Positions 1 through 7,870 of a stretch of DNA of 22,569 nucleotides are shown one piece after another. A model generated the notes under the pieces. It did no database searches. It worked only from the letters and a program-made list of their open reading frames with translations, and had not been told where the DNA came from. The position numbers and the translations under genes were made by a program. Source of the DNA: CAYFWF01 sp964346815 (GTDB taxonomy: Bacteria; Acidobacteriota; Aminicenantia; Aminicenantales; Aminicenantaceae); contig CAYFWF010000012.1 in NCBI GenBank assembly GCA_964346815.1, positions 1-22,569 of the forward strand. Direction: 5' to 3'. Every line of letters starts with the position of its first letter. The first letter of the stretch is position 1.

Positions 1-1
1 C

Positions 2-301
2 CACCTTGGTGATTTTATCGAAGATAAAGCCATTCCCTCTCCTCCCGATACAGTTACTCAAATTAATTTGAGAGAAAAAATTGAAGAAGCATTGAAAAAC
101 CACACCCATAGAGAAGCAACTATTTTAAAAATGAGATTCGGATTAGGAGACGGTAATGAACATACCCTGGAAGAAGTTGGTCAACAATTTAAAGTTACGC
201 GGGAGAGAATTAGACAAATCGAGGAGAAAGCCTTGAGGAAATTGAGGCGGCCAAGTTGTAGTCGAAAACTAAAGTCTTTTATTAGTGACTATGGAGAATA
301 A
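2..301 (+). CDS. rpoD: Primary RNA polymerase sigma factor, C-terminal part (partial)
   Basis: The open frame runs in from the left edge, so only the last 99 residues are present and the start lies outside the window. The residues read as the end of sigma region 3 (HLGDFIED, then SPPD) followed by complete region 4. The RFGLGDG segment and the EVGQQFKVTRERIRQIEEKA helix-turn-helix, which contacts the -35 element, are intact and match housekeeping sigma-70 proteins, where this stretch is strongly conserved. The tail (KLKSFISDYGE) is the usual short end. An internal TTG at 68 could be mistaken for a start, but the reading frame and homology continue upstream of it. khpA follows after 48 bases. 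An alternative sigma factor is unlikely because of the HLGDFIED segment. Confidence 0.93.
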   Translation, partial: HLGDFIEDKAIPSPPDTVTQINLREKIEEALKNHTHREATILKMRFGLGDGNEHTLEEVGQQFKVTRERIRQIEEKALRKLRRPSCSRKLKSFISDYGE

Positions 302-349
302 GTCCTTTATTCCAAATCCTTAACACTATGAGGTTTAAAGGAGGTTGCA

Positions 350-586
350 ATGAAAGAACTAGTTGAAACGATTGCCAAAGCATTAGTGGACAATCCGGAT
401 AAGGTTCAGGTTTCCCAAATAGACGGGGAACAGAGCTCAATCATTGAATTAAAGGTCGCTCCTGAAGATGTAGGCAAGATTATTGGAAAACAGGGAGGAA
501 ATATTCAAGCCATCAGATTTATTCTCGGTGCCGCTGGAATGAAGCTGAAAAAGAGATTTATTCTGGAGTTAATCGAAAAAAAGTAA
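350..586 (+). CDS. khpA: KH-domain RNA-binding protein KhpA
   Basis: A 78-residue protein consisting of one type II KH domain. The RNA-contacting GxxG loop is residues 46-49 within GKIIGKQGGN. In other bacteria KhpA pairs with KhpB/Jag and binds many transcripts, affecting cell division and envelope synthesis. The length matches the family. The start is fixed by a strong Shine-Dalgarno (AAGGAGG, 338-344) six bases upstream of ATG. Here it lies between rpoD and fabF. In many genomes khpA instead sits in the rpsP-rimM-trmD operon, so this placement is less usual, though nothing in the protein itself is odd. Confidence 0.92.
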   Translation: MKELVETIAKALVDNPDKVQVSQIDGEQSSIIELKVAPEDVGKIIGKQGGNIQAIRFILGAAGMKLKKRFILELIEKK

Positions 587-617
587 TTAGTTCACCAGTA
601 TTATCGGCGTAACAGTC

Positions 618-1868
618 ATGGATGAACAGCGGGTTGTCGTAACCGGATTGGGTGTCGTGACTCCCATTGGTCTTGGAATTGAGGAATTCTGGGAAGGGTT
701 GAAAGATGGACGAAACGGCGTTTCAAAGATTACTCATTTCGATCCCACTGATTATCGTTCCCAAATGGCGGCTGAAGTAAAGGATTTTGATCCTGCTGAT
801 TGGATCGATGGGAAATCTGTGGAGCGAATGGATAGATTTGTCCATTTCGGTATGGCTTCATCAGTTATGGCGCTTATTGATGCCGGTTTAAATACGTTTA
901 CTTTTGATGGCAACAGGGCAGGAGTCATCATAGGCTCTGGTATCGGGGGAGCCATTACGATACAAGACGGATATTCTAAGCTTCAAGAGAAAGGGCCAAA
1001 ATCTATTAATCCCTTTTTTGTGTCCAAGACACTCATAAACATGGCAGCCTGCATGGTCTCCATCACTTATGGATTAAAGGGTCCTCTTTCTGCTCCTTGT
1101 GTTGCATGTTCAACGGGAGCCAATGCCATTGGCGATGCCTTCCGAATTATTCAGAGGGGCGATGCCGATATCATGCTGGCGGGAGGTTCAGAGGCAAGTA
1201 TTAATCCATTGCCATTCGCCGGTTTTTGCGCGGCAAGATCGATGTCGACAAGGAATGACTGTATGGAAAAAGCGAGCAGGCCTTTTGACAAGAATCGTGA
1301 CGGCTTTGTGATGGGAGAAGGAGCTGGCATTGTCGTTCTGGAGCGGCTTGAGCATGCTTTACGCCGGGATGCTCGCATCTATGTCGAGATTGTTGGCTAT
1401 GGGAATACGGCTGATGCCTTTCATTTCACGGCTCCAGAACCTGGAGGCGATGGAATGATCAGGGTTATGAGAGCTGCCTTGAATGATGCTGGCATCGACA
1501 AGCAGGAAGTGAAATACATCAACGCACACGGTACCTCTACTGTTTTGAATGATAAGATAGAAAGTGAAGCCATTATGGAGGTCTTTGGTGACCACTGTAA
1601 GAATCTTAAGATCAGCTCCATTAAATCGATGATCGGTCATCTTTTGGCAGCGGCCGGTTCAACGGAATTCGTGTCCACCGTTATGAGTGTCTATACAGGT
1701 AAACTGCCCCCAACGATCAACTATGAGGAATCCGACCCGGAATGCCCACTCGACTATGTGACCAACGGAGTCGAATCGATCGATCTCGAGATTGCGCTGA
1801 CTAATTCTTTCGGCTTTGGTGGAGGCAATGTCTGCCTCATAGTGAAGAAATACGAGAATAAAAAATGA
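618..1868 (+). CDS. fabF: 3-oxoacyl-[acyl-carrier-protein] synthase II (KAS II)
   Basis: A 416-residue condensing enzyme of type II fatty acid synthesis that elongates acyl-ACP with malonyl-ACP in the cytoplasm. The full catalytic set is visible: nucleophile Cys164 in the ACSTGANA motif, His304 in NAHGTSTVLND, Lys336 and His341 in SSIKSMIGHLLAAAGS, and the C-terminal glycine-rich loop NSFGFGGGN. The length fits FabF/FabB and the NAHGTST form favours FabF. The ATG at 618 lacks a clear Shine-Dalgarno, but the protein begins exactly where the family does (RVVVTGLGVVTPIG). It overlaps the next gene by four bases (ATGA), so the two are probably translationally coupled. No acpP, fabD, fabG or fabH gene is next to it. 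Confidence 0.95.
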   Translation: MDEQRVVVTGLGVVTPIGLGIEEFWEGLKDGRNGVSKITHFDPTDYRSQMAAEVKDFDPADWIDGKSVERMDRFVHFGMASSVMALIDAGLNTFTFDGNRAGVIIGSGIGGAITIQDGYSKLQEKGPKSINPFFVSKTLINMAACMVSITYGLKGPLSAPCVACSTGANAIGDAFRIIQRGDADIMLAGGSEASINPLPFAGFCAARSMSTRNDCMEKASRPFDKNRDGFVMGEGAGIVVLERLEHALRRDARIYVEIVGYGNTADAFHFTAPEPGGDGMIRVMRAALNDAGIDKQEVKYINAHGTSTVLNDKIESEAIMEVFGDHCKNLKISSIKSMIGHLLAAAGSTEFVSTVMSVYTGKLPPTINYEESDPECPLDYVTNGVESIDLEIALTNSFGFGGGNVCLIVKKYENKK

Positions 1869-2932
1869 AAATACCAATGCTTCAAATCGGAAATATCACC
1901 GCAGACTTACCGATCGTCCAGGGAGGTATGGGCGTGAGGGTATCTCTTGCCTCGCTTGCATCTGCCGTTGCTGAGGAAGGCGGTATAGGAACCATCTCGA
2001 GCATAGGGCTGGGTGATATAGAGGCATCGAAGCATGACTATGAGAAAATGTCTCGAGAAGCCCTTGAGAGAGAGATTCGCAAAGCAAAAAGCACATCAAG
2101 CGGCAATATCGCCGTCAACTTCATGGGAGTGCTCAGCAATGTCAACGATCTGATCATGGCTGCCGTATGCGAAGGAATTAAGATAATCGTCTACGGTGCC
2201 GGACTCCCCACTAAGCTTCCCGGCTTGATCGTGGACAGTTCTATAAACCTCGTGCCCATAGTCAGCTCGGCACGGGTAGCTGAATTCATCCTTCGCTCAT
2301 GGGACAAACGCTACGAGAGGATTCCCGATGCCATTATCCTTGAAGGACCTCTAGCAGGAGGACATCTGGGTTTCTCCGAAGAGCAGCTTGGTCAACTCGA
2401 TAAATATTCCCTGGATAATCTCTTGCCAGAGATCTTGGAAACGATAAAAACCTATGAAGATAAATACGGGAAAAAAATTCCGGTAATCGCAGCTGGTGGG
2501 ATCTTCGATGGAATGGATATAGCTCGGATGTTAAGCCTGGGTGCATCAGGAGTCCAGATGGCAACGCGATTTGTTTGTACCGAGGAGTGCGATGTCTCCC
2601 AGGAATTTAAACAGATCTACCTGGACGCCAAGGAAGAAGATATCGTCATAATTAAGAGTCCTGTTGGCATGCCAGGACGGGCAATTCAGAACAAATTTTT
2701 AGATGATTTAGAAATCAAAGGAAAACTTAAGATCAATTGTCCTTACAGGTGTCTTACCGCCTGTAAAGTGAGTGATGCCAGGTATTGCATTGCTCAGGCT
2801 TTATTAAATTCTTACTTCGGGGATATTGACCACGGCCTCATCTTCTGCGGCCAGAATGCTTACCGTATCGACAAGATCGTGACTGTCAAAGAACTCATAT
2901 CAGGCCTTCTCGCAGAACTCGAAGCCGCTTAA
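1865..2932 (+). CDS. FMN-dependent NAD(P)H oxidoreductase, nitronate monooxygenase / FabK-like
   Basis: A 355-residue TIM-barrel flavoprotein of the 2-nitropropane dioxygenase/FabK superfamily. Visible signatures are the N-terminal PIVQGGMG segment, EGPLAGGHLGF with the usual catalytic His (167), and the phosphate-binding AAGGIFDGMDIARML...GASGVQMATRF. The C-terminus carries a Cys cluster (C292, C296, C300, C308; CX3CX3CX7C) before CGQNAYRID, an extension seen in a subset of the family and absent from compact FabK. The start overlaps the fabF stop (ATGA). Coupling to fabF makes an enoyl-ACP reductase role attractive, but family members also oxidise nitronates or have unknown substrates, so no gene symbol is given. 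Confidence 0.85.
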   Translation: MKIPMLQIGNITADLPIVQGGMGVRVSLASLASAVAEEGGIGTISSIGLGDIEASKHDYEKMSREALEREIRKAKSTSSGNIAVNFMGVLSNVNDLIMAAVCEGIKIIVYGAGLPTKLPGLIVDSSINLVPIVSSARVAEFILRSWDKRYERIPDAIILEGPLAGGHLGFSEEQLGQLDKYSLDNLLPEILETIKTYEDKYGKKIPVIAAGGIFDGMDIARMLSLGASGVQMATRFVCTEECDVSQEFKQIYLDAKEEDIVIIKSPVGMPGRAIQNKFLDDLEIKGKLKINCPYRCLTACKVSDARYCIAQALLNSYFGDIDHGLIFCGQNAYRIDKIVTVKELISGLLAELEAA

Positions 2933-3114
2933 GCAGTCACATAGTTTTTAACACTTCCCGGTCCTTTTCTTCATTGCAATGATTCAATTGTATTTCTGAC
3001 GAATTGCACAATTTTTGGGTGCAGTTACGTGCCGGCCGTTATCAGCGAAAAGTGGAGATAGGCTAGATTTGGATTGAGACTAATTAATTAAAAAGTGATG
3101 CAAATTAAAGATAA

Positions 3115-3173
3115 TAAAGGAATTATAATGCCGAAGGGGGGAATCGAGCCCCTGTTGTTTTGTAATTCCTTTA
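3115..3173. repeat. 11-bp perfect inverted repeat around the tRNA fragment
   Basis: TAAAGGAATTA at 3115-3125 is matched by its exact complement TAATTCCTTTA at 3163-3173, with the tRNA T-arm fragment in the 37-base loop. It could be a recombinase-binding feature of the att site, a hairpin acting on transcripts from either side, or chance in AT-rich DNA. Confidence 0.6.
3123..3153 (-). repeat. Partial tRNA-Leu 3' end, att-like direct repeat (distal copy)
   Basis: This stretch repeats 7871-7901 with three mismatches in 31 bases. It contains the acceptor 3' strand and T-arm of tRNA-Leu plus six bases beyond the tRNA end (TTATAA on the plus strand). The first 14 bases (TTATAATGCCGAAG) are identical. 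Two of the three differences lie in the T-arm stem or loop and one at its outer pair, which becomes an A-C mismatch. There is no tRNA body upstream, so it is not a functional gene. Identity running past the tRNA end supports an integration duplication over a decayed second tRNA gene. Confidence 0.75.
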
Positions 3174-3321
3174 AATTCAAGCGTTTGCGATGCATTTTGT
3201 TGATGCTACGAAAAATAACGCTTTAAACTGGCTTTAGTTGTTTTGAGTTCTTTTGAGACTTTTTCATCCAGATGGTCCCAAAATGGTCCCAGGCTTCTCA
3301 GACAGCCTCAGGGCAGGGTAT

Positions 3322-3351
3322 TTGACTTGGATATTTTTTTTATGATATTTT
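3322..3351 (+). promoter_or_regulatory. Candidate sigma-70 promoter for the activase gene
   Basis: TTGACT (3322-3327) is followed after 18 bases by TATTTT (3346-3351), about 50 bases upstream of the start codon at 3405. The -35 is good and the -10 modest. The T-rich spacer weakens certainty. Confidence 0.4.
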
Positions 3352-3404
3352 CATTTCGGATTGTCAGCTAGGAACACAGCTGGAAACAATTAAGGATCTG
3401 TTGC

Positions 3405-6323
3405 ATGGCCAAAGCAGAAAGGGAACTGATTTTTTATGATGGTTTAGAACTTGGCGCCGTCTCCTTAAAATTCGCCAGAAAATGGGAAAATGGAGAAACA
3501 ATATTTGAAATCATCCGGCACGGCGGAAATCCAAGAGAAGCAGTTCAATCTATACTGAATAAATATAGAAAAAATACAAAAGCGAACATAGTTGTTACAG
3601 GTGAAACCGCAAAAGGCCTGTTAAAGCTTCCCTACTTTTCCGAAGTGGAATGCCTTGAGAAAGCGCTGTCTCATTTTAAGCTAAAACCCGATATTTTGGT
3701 CTCGCTCGGTGGGGAAACCTTCACGATATATCCTATGAAGAGCGGAAAAATACACAATATCATCTCAACATCCAGATGCCAGGCTGGGAGTGGAGAGTTT
3801 CTCCTTCAGCAGTTTCAGAGGATGGGGTTTTCCATCGAGGAAGGAATCAAAGCGAGTAAGTCTGGTGTGATTGTGAAATTAGCCAGTCGATGCAGTGTCC
3901 ACTGCAAATCGGATAGCACACACAAATTGAATAAGGGAGAATGCACGCCCAACGATATTGCGAAAACGTTGATTCACGACCTTACCAAAAGAGTCAAAGA
4001 AATGATTGAAATGGCACAATGGCCACTAAATCAAATTGTGGTTGCGGGTGGAGTGGCAAGGAATGATGAATTTGTTTGTAATCTGGAGAATTGTCTTCCT
4101 GATTCGGAAATTGTGGTGTTGAACCAAAGCCCATACCTCGAAAGTTTTGGAGCTTCACTGCTCGCCTTCGAGCTCCCAGAATCTGAAAGGATTTATAGTC
4201 TGGATGATTGTCTGAAGGGCGACATTGTTGAATTTGAAATCCTTTTGCCCTTAAGATCCGGCGGCCAATTCTTGGATTATCGCGTAAAGGATAAATCTGA
4301 AATAAAAATTAAGGAGGAAGGGACCTATATTCTGGGTGTGGATGCGGGATCAACCACGACAAAAATGATCCTGTTTAATATCGAGGACGGATCAATAGGT
4401 GCAACTGTCTACCTCCGCACACTTGGAAATCCTATTCAAGCCACCAAAAATTGTCTTCACGAAATAATTGAAGAAATTGGCGGCAAGAATATTAAAATTA
4501 TCCAGTGCGGTGTTACGGGTTCTGCCAGAGAAATGGTTTCGGTTTATCTTGATAATTGCCTGACCTTCAATGAAATTCTTGCACACGCAAGATCGGCAAC
4601 TGAAGAAGTGCCAAATGTGGATACCGTGTTTGAGATCGGTGGACAGGATAGTAAATTCATCTCATTTCAAAACGGTATTCCTGTAGATTACGCAATGAAC
4701 GAGGGGTGTAGCGCTGGAACGGGTTCATTCCTAGAAGAATCGGCTTCTGTCGACATGAAGATACCCGTATATGAAATCAGCTCAATTGCCGAAAGCAGCA
4801 ACAATCCGATTTCATTTGGTGAACGCTGTGCGGCCTTTATTAACACAGACCTCAGAAATGCATCGCAACAAGGCGCGAAAAGGGAAGATGTCGTCGCTGG
4901 CTTAGTCTATTCGATTGCTGATAATTATATGTCGAGAATAGTGGGTCCAAGATATTTGGGCGAGACTATCTTGTTCTTAGGAGGAGTTGCCTTAAACAAA
5001 TCTGTCGGGTTAGCGATGGCAATCCGTTCACAGCGGATGGTCGTCGTCCCCGCTCACCCCGAACTCATGGGTGCCATCGGGTCCGCACTGATGGCTCTGG
5101 ATCTTCTCCATGAAGGAAGCGTTGAAGAAGAAAATTATGATCTTGACAACCTTCTTGAAGGAGATATGGAAGTCAAAGGGAGCTTCAGATGTGTTGCGTG
5201 TGAAAACAATTGTGAAATCCTAAAAACTTCCATAAGAGACAAAACTTATCCGTTTGGCGGCTTATGCTCGAAGTACTGGCTTCAACGCAATAAGAGTCAA
5301 AGAACAAAGGGAATCAGGGAGGGACAAGACATAGTTGGCCTTAGAAACACATTGATGTTTGAAGATTATGGGCCCAAAGCCGTTGACAATCCCAAGGGAA
5401 AAATCGGTATTCCCTTGGGCCTTACGTCTTATGAAATTTTGCCGTTTTATGCAAAACTCATTAATGAATTGGGCTATGACATCGTGTTTTCAGTTTCTTC
5501 GCCCACAACCGGCATAACAGATGTGAAAAGCCCGATATGTTATCCCTGTGAGTTAGTGCATTCGGGAGTTCGCGATCTTATTGAAAAGGATGTCGATTTT
5601 ATCTTTGTACCCTATGTGATTGAACTGGAATATTCGAGACCTTATATTCACGGGTACACATGCTCAAACACTGTTGTCATCCCTGATGTGATCCGCGCTG
5701 CATTTGAAGAACATGCCGAGAGAATTCTGAAACCACACCTGAGTCTCGCCAAGGGACATCGTAAAGCGAATTTAAAGGAAATTGAGAGGCTCTCACGGTT
5801 CTTAGGAATCAATACAAGCCAAGCAGCGAAAGCGTTAAACAATGCTTATCAGCATTATAGACAATTCAAGAACCAATTGAGTGGACTCGGAAAAAATGGA
5901 TTAGATAAATTGATGAATGATCCGATAGTTATCCTGGCGGGAAGACCTTATATTACATGCGCTTCAGAAATCAATCTTTCTTTACCCCGTAAGATTGCCA
6001 GTCGAGGATATCACGTCATCCCCATGGATGTTTTACCCCAAATCCAAGATGATAGTATACACCCAAGAAATGTTTGGAGTTACACGCAACAAATAAATAA
6101 TGCCGTGGCATTTGTGAAGCAGCATCCGAATTCCTACATCTGCTTCGTTTCGTGTTTTTCTTGCGGTATCGACGCTACCATGTATCACCACTTCCGCCAA
6201 CAACTAGGGGGAAAAACGTTTTGTTATTTGGAAATTGATTCGCACACAGCCCATGCCGGTTTTGAAACCAGAGTAGGGGCTTTTCTCGAAATTATTGAGG
6301 AGCGACGGAGGAAGGAAAACTAG
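3405..6323 (+). CDS. Tandem BadF/HgdC-type CoA-dehydratase activase with DUF2229 region
   Basis: A 972-residue protein. Residues 1-280 are a divergent ASKHA ATPase-like domain (GGETFTIYPM, SRCQAGSGEF, LASRCSVHCKSD, VAGGVARND). Residues 306-570 are a standard activase domain (GVDAGSTTTK 311-320, EIGGQDSKF, EGCSAGTGSF, FGERCAAF, LGGVALNKS). Residues about 595-970 match DUF2229, with Cys596/599/603/621, ICYPCE (712-715) and CFSCG (917-920). HgdC/BadF activases bind one [4Fe-4S] per dimer through two Cys per subunit and use ATP to push low-potential electrons into a partner. Both domains keep their Cys pair (C125/C163 and C435/C475), so an intramolecular cluster site is plausible. The first domain lacks the usual DxGST phosphate loop. 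Shine-Dalgarno AAGGA lies eight bases before the ATG. The substrate is unknown. The gene is AT-rich compared with its flanks. Confidence 0.88.
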   Translation: MAKAERELIFYDGLELGAVSLKFARKWENGETIFEIIRHGGNPREAVQSILNKYRKNTKANIVVTGETAKGLLKLPYFSEVECLEKALSHFKLKPDILVSLGGETFTIYPMKSGKIHNIISTSRCQAGSGEFLLQQFQRMGFSIEEGIKASKSGVIVKLASRCSVHCKSDSTHKLNKGECTPNDIAKTLIHDLTKRVKEMIEMAQWPLNQIVVAGGVARNDEFVCNLENCLPDSEIVVLNQSPYLESFGASLLAFELPESERIYSLDDCLKGDIVEFEILLPLRSGGQFLDYRVKDKSEIKIKEEGTYILGVDAGSTTTKMILFNIEDGSIGATVYLRTLGNPIQATKNCLHEIIEEIGGKNIKIIQCGVTGSAREMVSVYLDNCLTFNEILAHARSATEEVPNVDTVFEIGGQDSKFISFQNGIPVDYAMNEGCSAGTGSFLEESASVDMKIPVYEISSIAESSNNPISFGERCAAFINTDLRNASQQGAKREDVVAGLVYSIADNYMSRIVGPRYLGETILFLGGVALNKSVGLAMAIRSQRMVVVPAHPELMGAIGSALMALDLLHEGSVEEENYDLDNLLEGDMEVKGSFRCVACENNCEILKTSIRDKTYPFGGLCSKYWLQRNKSQRTKGIREGQDIVGLRNTLMFEDYGPKAVDNPKGKIGIPLGLTSYEILPFYAKLINELGYDIVFSVSSPTTGITDVKSPICYPCELVHSGVRDLIEKDVDFIFVPYVIELEYSRPYIHGYTCSNTVVIPDVIRAAFEEHAERILKPHLSLAKGHRKANLKEIERLSRFLGINTSQAAKALNNAYQHYRQFKNQLSGLGKNGLDKLMNDPIVILAGRPYITCASEINLSLPRKIASRGYHVIPMDVLPQIQDDSIHPRNVWSYTQQINNAVAFVKQHPNSYICFVSCFSCGIDATMYHHFRQQLGGKTFCYLEIDSHTAHAGFETRVGAFLEIIEERRRKEN

Positions 6324-6359
6324 AAACGAAAACGACACATCCAGATGAAGTATCGATAA

Positions 6360-7760
6360 ATGAACGAATCTAGCCCTATCCAAAACGTCACTTTGAACTG
6401 CCCTGTTAAAGTCCCACAAGCACGATTCAGCAGGGACTACAGATATATCATAGATAGCGAAGGGCGGAAGGTGGAGATTAACGATCCAAGGGTTGTGATC
6501 GTCGAACCTTCTGCCAGGAATCCTTACGGAAAACGATTTGTCGTGAGGCTGTACGAAAAACACAATCGTAAAATAAGAATTGCCGATGAAACAAATCCTG
6601 ACACCATTCAATACGCCAAAAAAATCTGTTCAGGCAGAGAATGTCTCCCAAGTGTCGGAATGGCTGGAGAAATCTTAAAAGACATTCATGAAAATCGCAA
6701 ACCGGAAGAAATAACTATATACCGCAATCCGGTAAATCAGCATGGCCCGTGTCAGAACGGGAACTGGCCGCTGTTATGGCAAAATTTTGCCGACCGGTTG
6801 AATTTGAAGAATATCATATGCGGTGTCTCTCCTTCAAAAAGAAATCACTATTTCGGTTTCGATTTCGATTTTGCCGTATTTGAATTTATGCTTTTCCTCA
6901 CAGGACATAAGATTACAGAACTACGAAATGCTCTCGAATGCACGGCTGAAAACAAGGAAATTGCATTCAATAGATTTGATGAAGCCTTCGACAGGCTGCT
7001 CGACTCTGTTAAAGATGAGAAATCCTTTAAAATGGGATTGAGGGATTTCGCGAGAGAGATCGCTAAAATCCCTCAAAATAAATCCGTTTCAGAGCTGCCT
7101 AAAGTATTGATAATCGGGGGACTAAATCTGCAGTTTTGTCATTATCCTGTTGAGGAATACTTTTTGGGACAGGAGATAATTCCGAAAGTTGTGGATCTTT
7201 CAGATACAATGGACTGGGCATTCGCCGAGAGGGCGTATCGTTACGGTTTCAAGAGGGGTAAAATGCATCCCGAAGATCAACTAAACCTCTTCGGGATTTG
7301 CTTATCCTTTTTCAGTAATAATCTGAAAGAAGCTCGTGCAGCATTGAAATCAATAATACGCCTTTCTGCTTTCACCAGAAGAGCTCATTCATACAGAGAA
7401 ATCATTGCCAGATCAGGGCTCATCTTCGATAAAACTCCAAGTTGTAGATATCTCGCGAAAATTGGCTATGATTATCTTTCACACAACGGAATAACCGAAG
7501 CGTCCGCCATAGCGGGTCGTTTCATACATGCTGTTGAGACCGATATCTATGATGGGATAATCAATCTGGGATGTTTCAACTGCAATCCTGCTATGAATTC
7601 TCAGGCCATCATTCGTCCGATAGCAAATAGGAGCGATATCGCGTACATCCCATTAGATGTGGAGGGACCGTGGCTTTCAACCAACCAGCGACGACTATTG
7701 GAGACAATTGCCGTTCGAGCGAAAAGGATACGAGAAATCAAAAACAAGAAAAACGTATAG
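6360..7760 (+). CDS. Cysteine-rich partner of the activase, HgdB/DUF2229-associated C-terminal-like
   Basis: A 466-residue cytoplasmic protein starting 36 bases after the activase and probably co-transcribed with it. Conserved-looking Cys motifs are KKICSGRECLP (C90, C95), HGPCQNG (C131) and NLGCFNCNP (C405, C408), followed by IPLDVEGPWLSTNQRRLLET, a C-terminal signature I recognise from the ends of the long (about 1,400-residue) fused CoA-activase/DUF2229 proteins and more distantly from 2-hydroxyacyl-CoA dehydratase subunits. The two genes together total 1,438 residues, close to that fused length, so this looks like the electron-accepting half encoded separately. The cluster type and substrate cannot be read from sequence. 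No clear Shine-Dalgarno is seen; a four-codon ORF (6345-6359) ends directly before the ATG. Confidence 0.75.
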   Translation: MNESSPIQNVTLNCPVKVPQARFSRDYRYIIDSEGRKVEINDPRVVIVEPSARNPYGKRFVVRLYEKHNRKIRIADETNPDTIQYAKKICSGRECLPSVGMAGEILKDIHENRKPEEITIYRNPVNQHGPCQNGNWPLLWQNFADRLNLKNIICGVSPSKRNHYFGFDFDFAVFEFMLFLTGHKITELRNALECTAENKEIAFNRFDEAFDRLLDSVKDEKSFKMGLRDFAREIAKIPQNKSVSELPKVLIIGGLNLQFCHYPVEEYFLGQEIIPKVVDLSDTMDWAFAERAYRYGFKRGKMHPEDQLNLFGICLSFFSNNLKEARAALKSIIRLSAFTRRAHSYREIIARSGLIFDKTPSCRYLAKIGYDYLSHNGITEASAIAGRFIHAVETDIYDGIINLGCFNCNPAMNSQAIIRPIANRSDIAYIPLDVEGPWLSTNQRRLLETIAVRAKRIREIKNKKNV

Positions 7761-7870
7761 AACAAAGAGAGAAAGATGCAGACCCGGGGATAGCTGAGGT
7801 AGAAGAGGTGAGGGAGAGAGTGGCCTGGTTACATCATCTGAAGCTTGTTAAGTGGCAGATAACAATAGAG

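Larger units (their letters stand above)
2933..3404. other. Non-coding region with tRNA-derived att fragment and promoter
   Basis: This 472-base gap holds no credible gene. From left to right it contains AT-rich sequence after the flavoprotein gene, a fragment of a tRNA-Leu 3' end at 3123-3153 nested inside an 11-bp inverted repeat (3115-3125/3163-3173), two short direct-repeat pairs (TTTTGAG at 3241 and 3251; ATGGTCCCA at 3272 and 3283), and a possible sigma-70 promoter just before the activase gene. This is what the integrase-proximal end of a tRNA-targeted integrative element looks like after loss of the integrase. Confidence 0.6.

Noticed and set aside
752..955. Minus-strand and alternate-frame ORFs over fabF, gapA, pgk, nnr, the adaptor gene and others
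   Set aside because: All lie inside genes with full catalytic motifs, lack ribosome sites and domain features, and are ordinary shadows of GC-containing coding DNA.
3000..3062. Segment GTGCCGGCCGTTATCAGCGA and following bases, reminiscent of insertion-sequence (IS21-like) flanks
   Set aside because: No transposase remnant, second end or target duplication is visible, and the resemblance is from memory only.
3123..3153. A second functional tRNA-Leu gene
   Set aside because: Only the T-arm and one acceptor strand are present; no anticodon arm or 5' acceptor strand is found upstream on the minus strand.
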